From positions 2,836,501-2,900,500 of the forward strand of contig NC_015167.1 of NCBI RefSeq assembly GCF_000190595.1: a stretch of 64,000 nt of DNA, written 5' to 3'. Position numbers and translations under genes: made by a program. Below the pieces are notes generated by a model. The model ran no database searches. It was not told where the DNA came from and was given only the letters and a program-made list of their open reading frames with translations. Shown here piece by piece: positions 1 to 8,787 of this stretch. The first letter of the stretch is position 1. Each line of letters begins with the position of its first letter. The stretch comes from Cellulophaga lytica DSM 7489. Its GTDB lineage: Bacteria > Bacteroidota > Bacteroidia > Flavobacteriales > Flavobacteriaceae.

Positions 1-649
1 TTTAGCATCTGGTAAGTACTTAAACATTAAAGCAAAAAGTATAGAAATAATACCAACAGATAATGAAAAGTCTAAAATATAAGCCAGATATAGTAAAACT
101 TCTGGTAGCACCTCACGGATGTAATTATTTAGAGCACTAATAGCGGTAGTAACAATAAAACTAACCAACAATAAAAAGCCTATAACCAAAATAAAAGCAA
201 AGCTTATGGCACGGTCTGTAACTATTTTCCAAATTTTAGCTTTAGGATTAGGTTTAATTTTCCAAATTTCATTTAAAGATATTTTTAACTGGTAAAACAC
301 ACCTGTAGCACCAAAAAGTAATGTGCCAATACCAATAATTGTAGAGGTTAGGTTTTTATTAGAGTTTTGTGTTTCTCCAATAATATTTTCAATAGCTTTG
401 GCAGCATCACTACCCAAGGCAGATGAAATTTCGTTTGTTAAATTTCCTTGTACAATGTCTATTCCCCAAATAGAGCCTACAACGTTAATAATTATGACTA
501 ACAAGGCTGGTAAGGCTAAAACGGTGTAATATGCTACAATAGCACTTAACCTAAAGGGATCGTCTGCCATCCAAGAGGTGTACGTTTCTTTTAATAAAGA
601 CGGTAAGTCTTTGCTTGTAAATGTATCTGAGTTTTTATTCTGTTTCATT
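1..649 (-). CDS. BrkB/YihY family inner-membrane protein, partial at left edge
   Basis: Reading the minus strand from ATG at 649 gives an open frame of 216 codons running off the window edge. It begins MKQNKNSDTFTSKDLPSLLK and continues with the family's typical stretch AIVAYYTVLALPALLVIII, then GTLLFGATGVFYQLKISLN. These hydrophobic segments and the FYQL..SLNEIW pattern match the YihY/BrkB family, six-helix inner-membrane proteins once wrongly called ribonuclease BN; their substrate is unknown. Only the N-terminal part with about four membrane segments is present. It lies downstream of the AraC gene on the same strand, separated by a hairpin, so it probably has its own promoter. Confidence 0.85.
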
Positions 650-693
650 GGTAATTTGCTTTAAAAGTCAAGCATATATAGCTTGGCTTGCTA

Positions 694-725
694 TAAAACC
701 ACTTTTGTACTCAAAATTGGTTTTA
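694..725 (-). terminator. Hairpin terminator downstream of the AraC gene
   Basis: An 8-bp stem (694-701 with 718-725) is extended by a 5-bp inner stem around a TACT loop, with one mismatch. On the minus strand the hairpin ends in TTTTA, a short U-tract. It lies between the stop of the AraC gene and the start of the BrkB gene. Confidence 0.5.
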
Positions 726-784
726 TTTTATTAAAGCAATTAATCCAAATGCATTTATTGTTAATGCAATTCCGTTTGGCTTTA

Positions 785-1621
785 CTATTTACTGTAATTT
801 TTTCTGTATTGAGCAGGAGAGGAGTGGTGAAATTCTTTAAACTTTTTAAAGAAGAAAGGGAGCGACTCATAACCACAGGCATAACCAATTTCTGATACAG
901 ATTTGTTGGTGTGTAGTAACATTCTAATAGCTATATTAACACGATATTCATTTAAAAAAACAAAAAATGTTCTTCCCATAATTTTTAAAAAAAATCTGGA
1001 AAATGATTGTTCTGACATATTAACCTCTTTGCTTACTTCTTTTAAGTAAATTTTACGATTGTAATTTTTGGCTATATACAAGTGTATTTTAGATATTTTA
1101 CTTGTATAATCATCAGATATATTTTTTGTAAAACTACTGTTAGATAGTGTTTTGTAATCTGTATTAGTAAGTTTTAGTAACAAACTTAGTAGACTTATGT
1201 ATAGCTTGCTGCCCTCTTTATGCGTCATTTTTTTAAGTTCAGGAATAAGGATTTTACTTTGTTCTTTATTAAAAATTATTCCTTTAGAAGCAGCTATAAA
1301 TAAATTGTGTAATGATTTTAACTCAGGTATGTTAGTATAAATACCTTTGTTCCATTGCACTACAAATGAGTTAGATTTTACCGTGTCACTCTTATTATTT
1401 GTCCAGCAATGTGGTACATTAGACTGTATTAAAACTAGCTCTCCGGGCTCATAAGCACCAACATAGTCGCCAATAAATTTGGTGCCGTAACTTTCTTCAA
1501 TATACGTAAGCTCTAATTGTGGATGAAAATGCCACGGAGTTTCAAAATCTCTGCTAACATAATTAAAAGCTACTATGCTTTTTTCTATTCCTAACGGAAT
1601 TGTTTCTAAAATAGGCTTCAT
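785..1621 (-). CDS. AraC family transcriptional regulator
   Basis: This 278-residue protein has an N-terminal cupin-like sensor with the HFHPQLEL motif near residues 31-38. Residues about 170-278 form the double helix-turn-helix of AraC proteins (NMSEQSFSRFFLKIMG, then SVSEIGYACGYESLPFFFKK). The N-terminal domain usually binds a sugar or related small molecule. The gene is divergent from the P450-ferredoxin-reductase operon across 183 bp, so it is the likely regulator of that operon. The effector is unknown; a sugar released from algal polysaccharide would fit the neighbours. Start: ATG at 1621, just before the cupin begins. Confidence 0.9.
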   Translation of the reverse strand: MKPILETIPLGIEKSIVAFNYVSRDFETPWHFHPQLELTYIEESYGTKFIGDYVGAYEPGELVLIQSNVPHCWTNNKSDTVKSNSFVVQWNKGIYTNIPELKSLHNLFIAASKGIIFNKEQSKILIPELKKMTHKEGSKLYISLLSLLLKLTNTDYKTLSNSSFTKNISDDYTSKISKIHLYIAKNYNRKIYLKEVSKEVNMSEQSFSRFFLKIMGRTFFVFLNEYRVNIAIRMLLHTNKSVSEIGYACGYESLPFFFKKFKEFHHSSPAQYRKNYSK

Positions 1622-1644
1622 TTTAGGCTAAATGTTGGTTATAG

Positions 1645-1665
1645 TATACATATCAATATACATAT
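1645..1665. promoter_or_regulatory. Direct repeat near the AraC start, candidate operator
   Basis: TATACATAT occurs at 1645-1653 and again at 1657-1665, a 12-bp period, in the AraC/P450 divergent region close to the AraC start. A perfect palindrome ATGAATTCAT lies at 1747-1756 on the P450 side. Either could be a regulator site, but the DNA is very AT-rich and chance repeats are expected. Confidence 0.3.
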
Positions 1666-1804
1666 AAATATAGCTTATTTAATTGATTTTTTATTTATTT
1701 AAAATTTATAATGATAAAATAGTTTATTTTTTTGATGAAATAGAGAATGAATTCATCTAACTAAAAACAGATATTTGTTTAGCTTAATAACTAAAACATT
1801 ACGT

Positions 1805-2962
1805 ATGGCTAAATGTAAATTTGCAGATGCTTTTAAAGAAGAAAGAGAAAAGTCTGGAATTGGTAAAATGGATGACCAAGGAGATCCGGTAGTAATGTTA
1901 TTAAATCATAAAGATGTACGTAAGGCTGCTCATAATTACAAAGCATTTTCATCTGAAGCAGTTCCTGGGCGTATTGTTGTGCCGTCTGAGGTAAATATAC
2001 GTACCACGCGCCAAATACCTTTTGAGGTAGACCCGCCAATGCATAAAGAATACAGATCCTTATTAGAAGCTTGGTTTAAAAGGCCTTTGCAAGATACTTA
2101 TAAAGAGAAATTAACTACTATAATTGGTACTGTTTTAGATGATGTTTTGTCTAAAGATAAAGTAGATGTGGTGTCAGATTTAGCACTAGTAATACAGTCT
2201 AGAGCGTTAACTCTTTTATTAAATGTTCCGTTTGATAAATCTGTAAAATGGATTTCATGGGGAACTCACGTATTTAGGAGTGAAGGTGAAGCCTTAGACG
2301 GTGATAAAGCAGCTATTCTTTACAATTATATAGATGAAGAAATAGATAATGCCATTGCTAACCCAACAGACAATTTGTACAGTACATTGCTAGCTGCTGA
2401 AGTTAATGGTAAAAAGCTAACAAAAGAGGAAGTTAAAGGAGTACTAATATTAACTTTTGCAGGCGGTAGAGATACTGTAATTAACGCTTTAACTAATATG
2501 ATGAGCTACTTTTCAGCAAATAAAAAGGCTTTAGATTACATACGTTCTAAGCCAGAGATTATTAAAACTGCTGTAGAGGAGTTTATAAGATATTTTTCTC
2601 CACTAACACATATGGGTCGTGTAGTAACAGAAGACACTACTGTTTGTGAACATGCTGTTAAAGCAGATAGTAGAATATCTTTATGTTGGGCATCTGCCAA
2701 TAGAGATGAAAAGGTTTTTGAAAATCCAGATGAGGTTATTTTGGAGCGTAAAGTAAATCCGCATGTGGGCTTTGGTTTTAGTCATCACAATTGTTTAGGA
2801 GCAACGCATGCCAGACAAATTATGAGAATTACATTAAAATTATTAGCAGAAAAAGTAAGTGATATTACTGTTTTAGAAGCAGAAGAAAATATAGAAAATT
2901 TAGGAGAGTTTACCCGTAAAGTTGGTTACAACTCTTTAAAAGCAACATTTAAGAAAAGATAA
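1805..2962 (+). CDS. Cytochrome P450, probable 6-O-methyl-D-galactose demethylase
   Basis: The protein has 385 residues from ATG at 1805. A longer reading from a TTG at 1775 adds ten residues that do not look like a P450 N-terminus. P450 hallmarks are present: AGGRDT in the I helix (219-224), the ExxR motif in EEFIRY (E259, R262) and the heme-ligand loop FGFSHHNCLG with Cys330. It has no membrane anchor, as in soluble class I P450s. A ferredoxin follows after 1 base and a reductase after that, forming a full electron chain. From memory, the sequence and gene set resemble the CYP236A enzymes of Zobellia and Formosa, which oxidatively demethylate 6-O-methyl-D-galactose from porphyran and release formaldehyde. 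P450 identity is certain; the substrate is inferred. Confidence 0.9.
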   Translation: MAKCKFADAFKEEREKSGIGKMDDQGDPVVMLLNHKDVRKAAHNYKAFSSEAVPGRIVVPSEVNIRTTRQIPFEVDPPMHKEYRSLLEAWFKRPLQDTYKEKLTTIIGTVLDDVLSKDKVDVVSDLALVIQSRALTLLLNVPFDKSVKWISWGTHVFRSEGEALDGDKAAILYNYIDEEIDNAIANPTDNLYSTLLAAEVNGKKLTKEEVKGVLILTFAGGRDTVINALTNMMSYFSANKKALDYIRSKPEIIKTAVEEFIRYFSPLTHMGRVVTEDTTVCEHAVKADSRISLCWASANRDEKVFENPDEVILERKVNPHVGFGFSHHNCLGATHARQIMRITLKLLAEKVSDITVLEAEENIENLGEFTRKVGYNSLKATFKKR

Positions 2963-2963
2963 G

Positions 2964-3272
2964 ATGGCAAAAATTACATTTATAACAAGTAGTAATGAAA
3001 AAATAACTGTAGCGGCAACAGAGGGCTCTGTAATGGAGTTAGCTGTAAATAACAATGTACAAGGTATAGATGGCGATTGTGGTGGTGTTTGTTCTTGTGC
3101 TACATGTCACGTATTTGTTGCTCCAGAAGATGTAGATAAGGTGGGTGTAGCTAGTGAAATTGAAACAGATATGTTAGAGTTAGCAGATGATGCAAATGAA
3201 TACAGTAGACTTTGTTGTCAAATTCCTGTAACAGATGCTATAGATAATGTTGTTTTTACTGTAGCTAAATAA
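2964..3272 (+). CDS. 2Fe-2S ferredoxin (adrenodoxin/putidaredoxin type)
   Basis: A 102-residue ferredoxin that passes electrons from the downstream reductase to the upstream P450. The cluster ligands follow the putidaredoxin pattern: C39-x5-C45-x2-C48 in GDCGGVCSCATC and C85 in SRLCCQI. The start is one base past the P450 stop, so the genes are co-transcribed and probably translationally coupled. The extra cysteines C43 and C84 also occur in this group. Role assignment as P450 redox partner rests on family and context. Confidence 0.95.
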   Translation: MAKITFITSSNEKITVAATEGSVMELAVNNNVQGIDGDCGGVCSCATCHVFVAPEDVDKVGVASEIETDMLELADDANEYSRLCCQIPVTDAIDNVVFTVAK

Positions 3273-3277
3273 ATAGG

Positions 3278-4534
3278 ATGTGTACTTCTAAAGATATTTG
3301 TGTAATTATAGGTGCAAGTCACGCTGGGGTAAACACAGCATTTAATTTGCGAAAAGAAAAATGGTTAGGAAAAATTATTTTAATTGATGCAGACCCAGAA
3401 TTGCCATATCACAGGCCACCTTTGTCTAAAACATACTTAACAGCAAACACGTCTACCACAAACTTATTAAAACCTATAGAAAGTTATAAAAAAGACAATA
3501 TAACCTTGTTGTTGGGTAAAAAAGTTACCCGTTTAGATGCTGTAAACAGATGTTTGTTTTTAGATAATGAAACCAAAATAGATTATACAAAATTAGTACT
3601 TGCTACAGGAGCAAAACCTATTATACCTACTATAGAGGGCTTAAAAGAAACTGCCTCTTATTTTTGCTTGCGAACAGCAGCAGATATTGTTGCTATAAAA
3701 GAGAGCTACAACGCAAGCAAAACAAAAAAAGTAGTAATTATTGGTGGCGGTTATATTGGGTTAGAAACTGCTGCATCTTTAAAAAAGATAGGAGCAGAGG
3801 TAGTGGTTTTAGAGCGTGAGTCTAGAATTTTAAAGCGTGTAGCTACAGCAGTAATATCAGATTTTTTTAGAGATTTACACACTCAAAATGGAGTTCAGAT
3901 ATTAGAAAATAAAGAGGTAAGTAAAGTTGAAAATACTCTAGAAAATGGTGTTAAGGTAACTAAAGTTCACTGTACAGATGCATCATATTTTACAGCAGAA
4001 GTTCTTATTGTAGGAGTAGGTGTAATACCAAATACAGAACTTGCCAAGCAAGCTGGTTTAAAATTAAAAAATGGTATATCTGTAGCCAATACAGGAGAAA
4101 CTAGCAATCTAAATATATATGCTGTTGGTGATTGTGCTTATCATTATAATTTGCATTATAAAACATATGTAAGATTAGAGTCTGTACAAAATGCTGTAGA
4201 CCAGTCTAAAATTATAGCAGCTAATATTTGTGGTAATCCTTTAATATACAATACTATTCCTTGGTTTTGGTCTGACCAATACAATGTAAAACTCCAAATA
4301 GTTGGCTTAGCAGAAAACTACACAGATTATATTGTTAGAGAAGAGCAAGATAAAGAAAATGTAATTTCTGTATGGTATTTTAATAATGATGAGTTGCTAG
4401 CTGTAAATGCTATAAACCATACAAAGGCATATGTTTTTGGAACAAAATTTATAAAAGAAAGCAAAAAAATAGCCAAAGAAAAATTAGCAGATACTAGTAT
4501 TCCTTTATCAAAAGATATTGCTGTAGTTAACTAA
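3278..4534 (+). CDS. FAD-dependent ferredoxin reductase (putidaredoxin reductase type)
   Basis: A 418-residue NAD(P)H:ferredoxin oxidoreductase. It has an N-terminal FAD-binding glycine motif (IIGASHAGVNTA, near residue 11), a central NAD(P)H-binding motif (VVIIGGGYIGLETA, near residue 150) and the second FAD motif VGDCA near residue 285. The RPPLSK segment after the first strand is typical of this reductase family. It starts 5 bases after the ferredoxin stop and is the last gene of the operon. It converges with the sugar isomerase gene, with only 10 bp between stops. It most likely reduces the adjacent ferredoxin for the P450. Confidence 0.93.
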   Translation: MCTSKDICVIIGASHAGVNTAFNLRKEKWLGKIILIDADPELPYHRPPLSKTYLTANTSTTNLLKPIESYKKDNITLLLGKKVTRLDAVNRCLFLDNETKIDYTKLVLATGAKPIIPTIEGLKETASYFCLRTAADIVAIKESYNASKTKKVVIIGGGYIGLETAASLKKIGAEVVVLERESRILKRVATAVISDFFRDLHTQNGVQILENKEVSKVENTLENGVKVTKVHCTDASYFTAEVLIVGVGVIPNTELAKQAGLKLKNGISVANTGETSNLNIYAVGDCAYHYNLHYKTYVRLESVQNAVDQSKIIAANICGNPLIYNTIPWFWSDQYNVKLQIVGLAENYTDYIVREEQDKENVISVWYFNNDELLAVNAINHTKAYVFGTKFIKESKKIAKEKLADTSIPLSKDIAVVN

Positions 4535-4544
4535 GTTAAAAAGG

Positions 4545-5369
4545 TTATTTAACCACAAGGTTTTGCTGTTTTAAGTATTGCATCATTTTTACATTTAAAT
4601 CCCACTGATTTACCAAATGTTTTGTAGTGTTAGGCTGATAAGGCATATATGGATAAGGGCCAAACTCCGGACAAATGTAAAAAGTATCTTTGCCAAGCGT
4701 TTGTGCATTGGTAATAACTTGTTGCCACCAGTTGGTAAAGGTTTTTAAAAATATATGGTTTTCTTTAGAAAACGGATAATTTACTTGAGACCTTTGTGTA
4801 TCTGCAACTCTAGCGTGCAAATACTGGGTGTTATTTATTGTTTTTTTTAAAGATTGCATTTGGTCTTCTAGCAAGCTTTCAGATACTACAGTCCAATGAG
4901 AAAAATCTGCAGTAAGCTTTAAATTAGGAAATTTATCTATAAAATTTTCAGTTGTTTGTGCGCTGTAATTAAACCTACCTCTGTGCGTTTCATGGTAAAC
5001 ATTAATACCTGTTTTTTCTTCAAACTTAAAAACAGTTTCTAATACACGACAATTTTCTTCAAACTTAAAAAAATCCCTACCTGTATGCGAGTTAATAAAA
5101 ATTGGGTTAAACTCTGCTAACTTATACAAACGCTCTTCTAATCGTTTACTGTATTCAGTTACAGATTCTTTTAAAGGTTGTAACCATTGCTGACCAATAA
5201 GGTCTAGTTTAGAGTTGTTTAAAATAGATTTTAATTCGGTTTCAAAATTATTTTCTACAGGAATATTAACTTCTACAGCATTGTAACCAGCATTTGTAAC
5301 TTTATGTATAAAATCCTTAGCTGTTATACCCTCTTGGCCCCAAAATGGGCACACATATTTTAGTTTCAT
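4545..5369 (-). CDS. Sugar phosphate isomerase/epimerase-like TIM-barrel protein
   Basis: This 274-residue protein begins MKLKYVCPFWGQEG at 5369; an upstream ATG at 5399 would add ten residues rich in Tyr and Phe and overlap a terminator hairpin. The sequence fits the xylose-isomerase-like TIM-barrel superfamily: INSHTGRDFF, VYHETHRGRF, LTADFSHWTVV and YICPEFGPYPY carry the conserved His, Glu and Asp expected to bind a divalent metal. Such enzymes interconvert keto and aldo sugars or epimerise them. It lies downstream of the sus operon but behind a strong hairpin, so it may be read at a lower level or from its own promoter. The substrate is unknown. Confidence 0.8.
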   Translation of the reverse strand: MKLKYVCPFWGQEGITAKDFIHKVTNAGYNAVEVNIPVENNFETELKSILNNSKLDLIGQQWLQPLKESVTEYSKRLEERLYKLAEFNPIFINSHTGRDFFKFEENCRVLETVFKFEEKTGINVYHETHRGRFNYSAQTTENFIDKFPNLKLTADFSHWTVVSESLLEDQMQSLKKTINNTQYLHARVADTQRSQVNYPFSKENHIFLKTFTNWWQQVITNAQTLGKDTFYICPEFGPYPYMPYQPNTTKHLVNQWDLNVKMMQYLKQQNLVVK

Positions 5370-5397
5370 TTTAAAAAAGTATGAGTTATAAAAATAC

Positions 5398-5439
5398 AAA
5401 ACTTGCTCTTGTTTAACGTAATAAACAAGAGCAAGTTTT
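5398..5439 (-). terminator. Strong hairpin after the sus operon
   Basis: A perfect 18-bp stem (5398-5415 with 5422-5439) closes a 6-base loop. On the minus strand it is followed by TTTTGTATTTTT. It lies 22 bases past the stop of the surface lipoprotein gene and 29 bases before the isomerase ATG. Confidence 0.85.
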
Positions 5440-5460
5440 TAAAAAAACTGACAGTATTTT

Positions 5461-7026
5461 TTATGGTCTAAGAGAAGCTTCAGAAACGCTTAAATTATCC
5501 ATATAAAAACTTATAATTTCTGCATTGTCTTGGTTATAACCTCTTATTTGAAAAGTTTTGTCTCCTGTATTACTAAACTCAACAAAAGTAGAACTATAGA
5601 CCCATTTACCAACAGAAAAGTCACTACCAAAGGTTGGGTTACCAGCAACAGCCCAATCAGTATCAGGAAACCAAAAGAAACGTAAATCTGGGTCAAAACC
5701 AGCAGCATTATTATTACCTAAACTAGTTACGTACACCCAAACACCAATTTCATATGTTTTACCAGCTTCTACAGGAAAAGTTATTTCGTCTCCAGAAGTT
5801 GTTTTATGACCAATAATCATTCCGCCAGCAGCATCCATTTCTATGTAAGCACTTTTAGTACCGTCTTGTGCTTGGTCACTAGAAATTTCTAAGTTGTAAG
5901 CATCCCAAGGGGCACCCCAATTCATATATGGCCAGTTAGATGCGGTAGAGTTTTCAAAACTATAATCATAATCTGATGCTTCTTTTAAAATATTTACCTT
6001 GTTAAAAATAAGCTGACTATCTGCAAAGCTTTCAGCCTCTACACCATCTAATGTTTTTAAACTTCCTTTGGTATAACTAACAGTAACAATATCATCATTA
6101 TAAATAGTAGTGCCCTCTAATGAAATTAGTAAAATATTACCTTCATCACTATCTATAGAAACAGAGCCAATAGTAGTTGGTATAGCTACTTCATTGTTAG
6201 TTATTGTTACGCTAAAATCTGTAGCATTTATAGATGATGCATCCATTTCTCTGCTAAATTCAAGAGCAATAGCACCATTTTTATCTGCAACTTTTTCTAA
6301 GTCTACAGGGTCTGTAGAAGGTATTACTTTTATTAAGTTTTTAAAAGAAATTGTATCACCACCAAAAGGTCTTTGTCTTGTAGCAGCAAAGCTTAAATTG
6401 TATATACCTTGTCTTTTATATTTAACATTAACTTCTGCATCTGTACCATCAAAAGTTTCTGGGTCACCACCATCTATATTCCACATAAAGTTTTCTGGTT
6501 CACCATCTACTACATAAGAAAATTGCACAGATCTACTAGCAATAACCTCATTTTCTGCGTTTTCACTAATGTCTAATGCTGCACCTAAAGTACCATCAGG
6601 GTTTATATGATTTGCTTTTATAGAGGCCTTTACGGGGTTTAAAACAGTTACAACAATAGTAGTATCTAATTCTTTACCTTTTAATGTTGTACCAACGTAA
6701 GCATTATCTTTAAATATTTGATTAAGGGTAACGTTGTGTATACCTGCTTTTTTAAAAACAGCTTTTACGTTTTGATCTTTAGATGTAGAAACATTAGCAA
6801 CGCCTTCAGGAAAATTCCATTCTCTAGATACTACTCCTGGTGATGCATCACCAAATGTAATACTGCCATTAATTTCTACTTTATTTTCAAAGTCCATTTC
6901 GGAAGTTAATACTATCCTATGATTTGGCTCTGTTAAGTTTTCAGTATCGTCTTCACTACAAGAAGCAATAAAGATAAAAGACATAAAAGCCAACCCTATT
7001 AATTTAGGTTTTAATATATGTTTCAT
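5461..7026 (-). CDS. PKD/Ig-like surface glycan-binding lipoprotein with C-terminal CBM-like domain
   Basis: A 521-residue lipoprotein with a signal peptide and lipid-attachment Cys23 (FIFIASC) followed by SEDD, a pattern favouring surface export in Bacteroidota. It reads as two PKD-like domains (about 35-135 and 140-240), a Big_5-type Ig domain (about 245-345, with FSREMDASSINATDF) and a C-terminal jelly-roll region (about 360-515, DYDYSFENSTASNW to IISFYMDNLSV) that looks like a CenC-type carbohydrate-binding module. It is third in the SusC-SusD operon, the usual place of a SusE/F-like surface glycan-binding protein. No catalytic signature is visible. The bound glycan is unknown. Confidence 0.85.
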   Translation of the reverse strand: MKHILKPKLIGLAFMSFIFIASCSEDDTENLTEPNHRIVLTSEMDFENKVEINGSITFGDASPGVVSREWNFPEGVANVSTSKDQNVKAVFKKAGIHNVTLNQIFKDNAYVGTTLKGKELDTTIVVTVLNPVKASIKANHINPDGTLGAALDISENAENEVIASRSVQFSYVVDGEPENFMWNIDGGDPETFDGTDAEVNVKYKRQGIYNLSFAATRQRPFGGDTISFKNLIKVIPSTDPVDLEKVADKNGAIALEFSREMDASSINATDFSVTITNNEVAIPTTIGSVSIDSDEGNILLISLEGTTIYNDDIVTVSYTKGSLKTLDGVEAESFADSQLIFNKVNILKEASDYDYSFENSTASNWPYMNWGAPWDAYNLEISSDQAQDGTKSAYIEMDAAGGMIIGHKTTSGDEITFPVEAGKTYEIGVWVYVTSLGNNNAAGFDPDLRFFWFPDTDWAVAGNPTFGSDFSVGKWVYSSTFVEFSNTGDKTFQIRGYNQDNAEIISFYMDNLSVSEASLRP

Positions 7027-7036
7027 GTTGTGTTAT

Positions 7037-8767
7037 TTAGTCGTTAAAATTATCGTTAGTTTGTAATTCTTGCGCAGGAATAGGCAAGTAATCATGTGTA
7101 GCAGAATCATAGTTATCTGTTGCTAAAAAGAAATCTGGTCTTACACGTTCTTTTATAAATAAAGGAGCAATACCGTCATCTTCTATTTCTAATTCTGCTA
7201 AGTGCTCTGTTCTCCATATTTCATCTGCTCTAAGCTCTGTAAATACTTCTTTAACAATACCCCACCTAACTAAATCTTTCCAACGGTGACCTTCATAACA
7301 CAGCTCCAATGGTCTTTCTACTCTTTGTATGTGTGTCATTACTGTGTTAGCAGAGGCGGCAACCATTGGCTGTGAGCCATGTACTTGTTTGCTAATGTGT
7401 AATTGCGGAAACATACCTCCGTTTTCATCCATATATTGTTGTAGTGTTTTTACACCAGCTCTACTTCTAACAAGGTCTATGTAGGTAATAGCAGTGCTAA
7501 AATCGTTACTATTGTTAATTACAGCCTCTGCATACATTAAATATACATCTGCAAGTCTAATGTGTCTAAAGTTAATACCAGATCTACTTCTGCTATCTTC
7601 AGCTTTTAGACTATACCAATTGGTAAACTTTTTTATGTATGCACTTTGGCCAAAGGCCCAACCACCTTTTTCTCCTATTTCTAATCCGTAATACAAGCCT
7701 TCTCCATTAATAGGAACAATGCTAGAATTCATTCTTTTAGACCAAGTATTACCATCATTTATAGGGTTTGTAGGGTCTACTTCATCATTTGTAAAAAGTT
7801 CATGCAAATAATAAGTAGGTAATAAAGTATTGTATGCTCCAAAGCTTAATTGCCCTAATGCTGTAGCCATTGTAGATGCTTCTGCACCTGTAGTTGCCGG
7901 TGTATCATCTACATTACCTCCTGGAACACCTGGGTTAAGATCTGCAGAGTAAGCAACTTCAAAAATAGATTCACTATTAAATTCATTTTCATCTGTATAA
8001 TTATCCATTATGTTAGGAGTTAATTGGTACAAATCAGAATCAATTACGTTTTTAAATTGTGTAACTGCATTTGGCCAATCTTCTGCAAATAAATAAACTT
8101 TACCTAGTAATGCTGTTGCTGCGCCCCAAGTTGCTCTACCTGTATCATCTGGACCCCAAGTGGTAGGTAAATTATTTTGTGCGTATATTAAATCTGGAAT
8201 TATTACTGTAGTGTTTACGTCAGTAATAGAAGATAAAGGTTTGTTTAATTCTTCATCTGTTTTAGGAATACCAGTATGTAAAATTGCACCACCATATGTA
8301 TTAGCAACCTGAAAATAGAAAAATGCTCTTAAAAATCGTGCTTGTGCTTCAATTTCTGCTTTGCCGTTTCCTATAAAGTTTGCATCATCAGCTTGTGCTA
8401 AAAATTCTATTATTTGGTTGGTTCTAAATATACCAATGTAAAGTTCGTTCCACTTATCTGTTACGTAGTATGTAGCGTCTGTATACGTTAAATTTCTAAA
8501 CGCAGTTGGTCTGTACCAAGATTCTGAACCCGCAATGTCTCCCAATGCCATTTCATATTGTAATTCTCCGCCACTAATACTCTGAAACTGAAGCGTACCG
8601 TAAGCAGCAGTTAAACCACTATTAAATTGCTGTTGTGTTTTCCAAAAAGTTTCTGATGTAATAGCGTTTGGGTTTTCTTGATCAAAAAACCTGTCTTCAT
8701 TACAGCTTGTAAATATAAATATAGAAACTAGTGTTGCTATAGTTAAATGTATTTTTGATATTTTCAT
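7037..8767 (-). CDS. SusD/RagB family outer-membrane glycan-binding lipoprotein
   Basis: A 576-residue SusD homologue with lipid-attachment Cys22 (IFTSCNEDRFFDQ). The N-terminal NPNAITSETFWKTQQQ, the TPR-like region with ARFLRAFFYFQVANTYGGA and the C-terminal ERPLELCYEGHRWKDLVRWG are diagnostic of the family. SusD proteins sit on the outer face of the SusC channel as a lid that captures oligosaccharides. The gene follows SusC by 20 bp and precedes the PKD lipoprotein by 10 bp, forming one operon. Length matches the family. Confidence 0.95.
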   Translation of the reverse strand: MKISKIHLTIATLVSIFIFTSCNEDRFFDQENPNAITSETFWKTQQQFNSGLTAAYGTLQFQSISGGELQYEMALGDIAGSESWYRPTAFRNLTYTDATYYVTDKWNELYIGIFRTNQIIEFLAQADDANFIGNGKAEIEAQARFLRAFFYFQVANTYGGAILHTGIPKTDEELNKPLSSITDVNTTVIIPDLIYAQNNLPTTWGPDDTGRATWGAATALLGKVYLFAEDWPNAVTQFKNVIDSDLYQLTPNIMDNYTDENEFNSESIFEVAYSADLNPGVPGGNVDDTPATTGAEASTMATALGQLSFGAYNTLLPTYYLHELFTNDEVDPTNPINDGNTWSKRMNSSIVPINGEGLYYGLEIGEKGGWAFGQSAYIKKFTNWYSLKAEDSRSRSGINFRHIRLADVYLMYAEAVINNSNDFSTAITYIDLVRSRAGVKTLQQYMDENGGMFPQLHISKQVHGSQPMVAASANTVMTHIQRVERPLELCYEGHRWKDLVRWGIVKEVFTELRADEIWRTEHLAELEIEDDGIAPLFIKERVRPDFFLATDNYDSATHDYLPIPAQELQTNDNFND

Positions 8768-8787
8768 AATTGTAAATTAATCAGTTA

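Noticed and set aside
1775-1804. Longer P450 start at TTG 1775
   Set aside because: Adds ten residues unlike P450 N-termini; ATG at 1805 fits the family.
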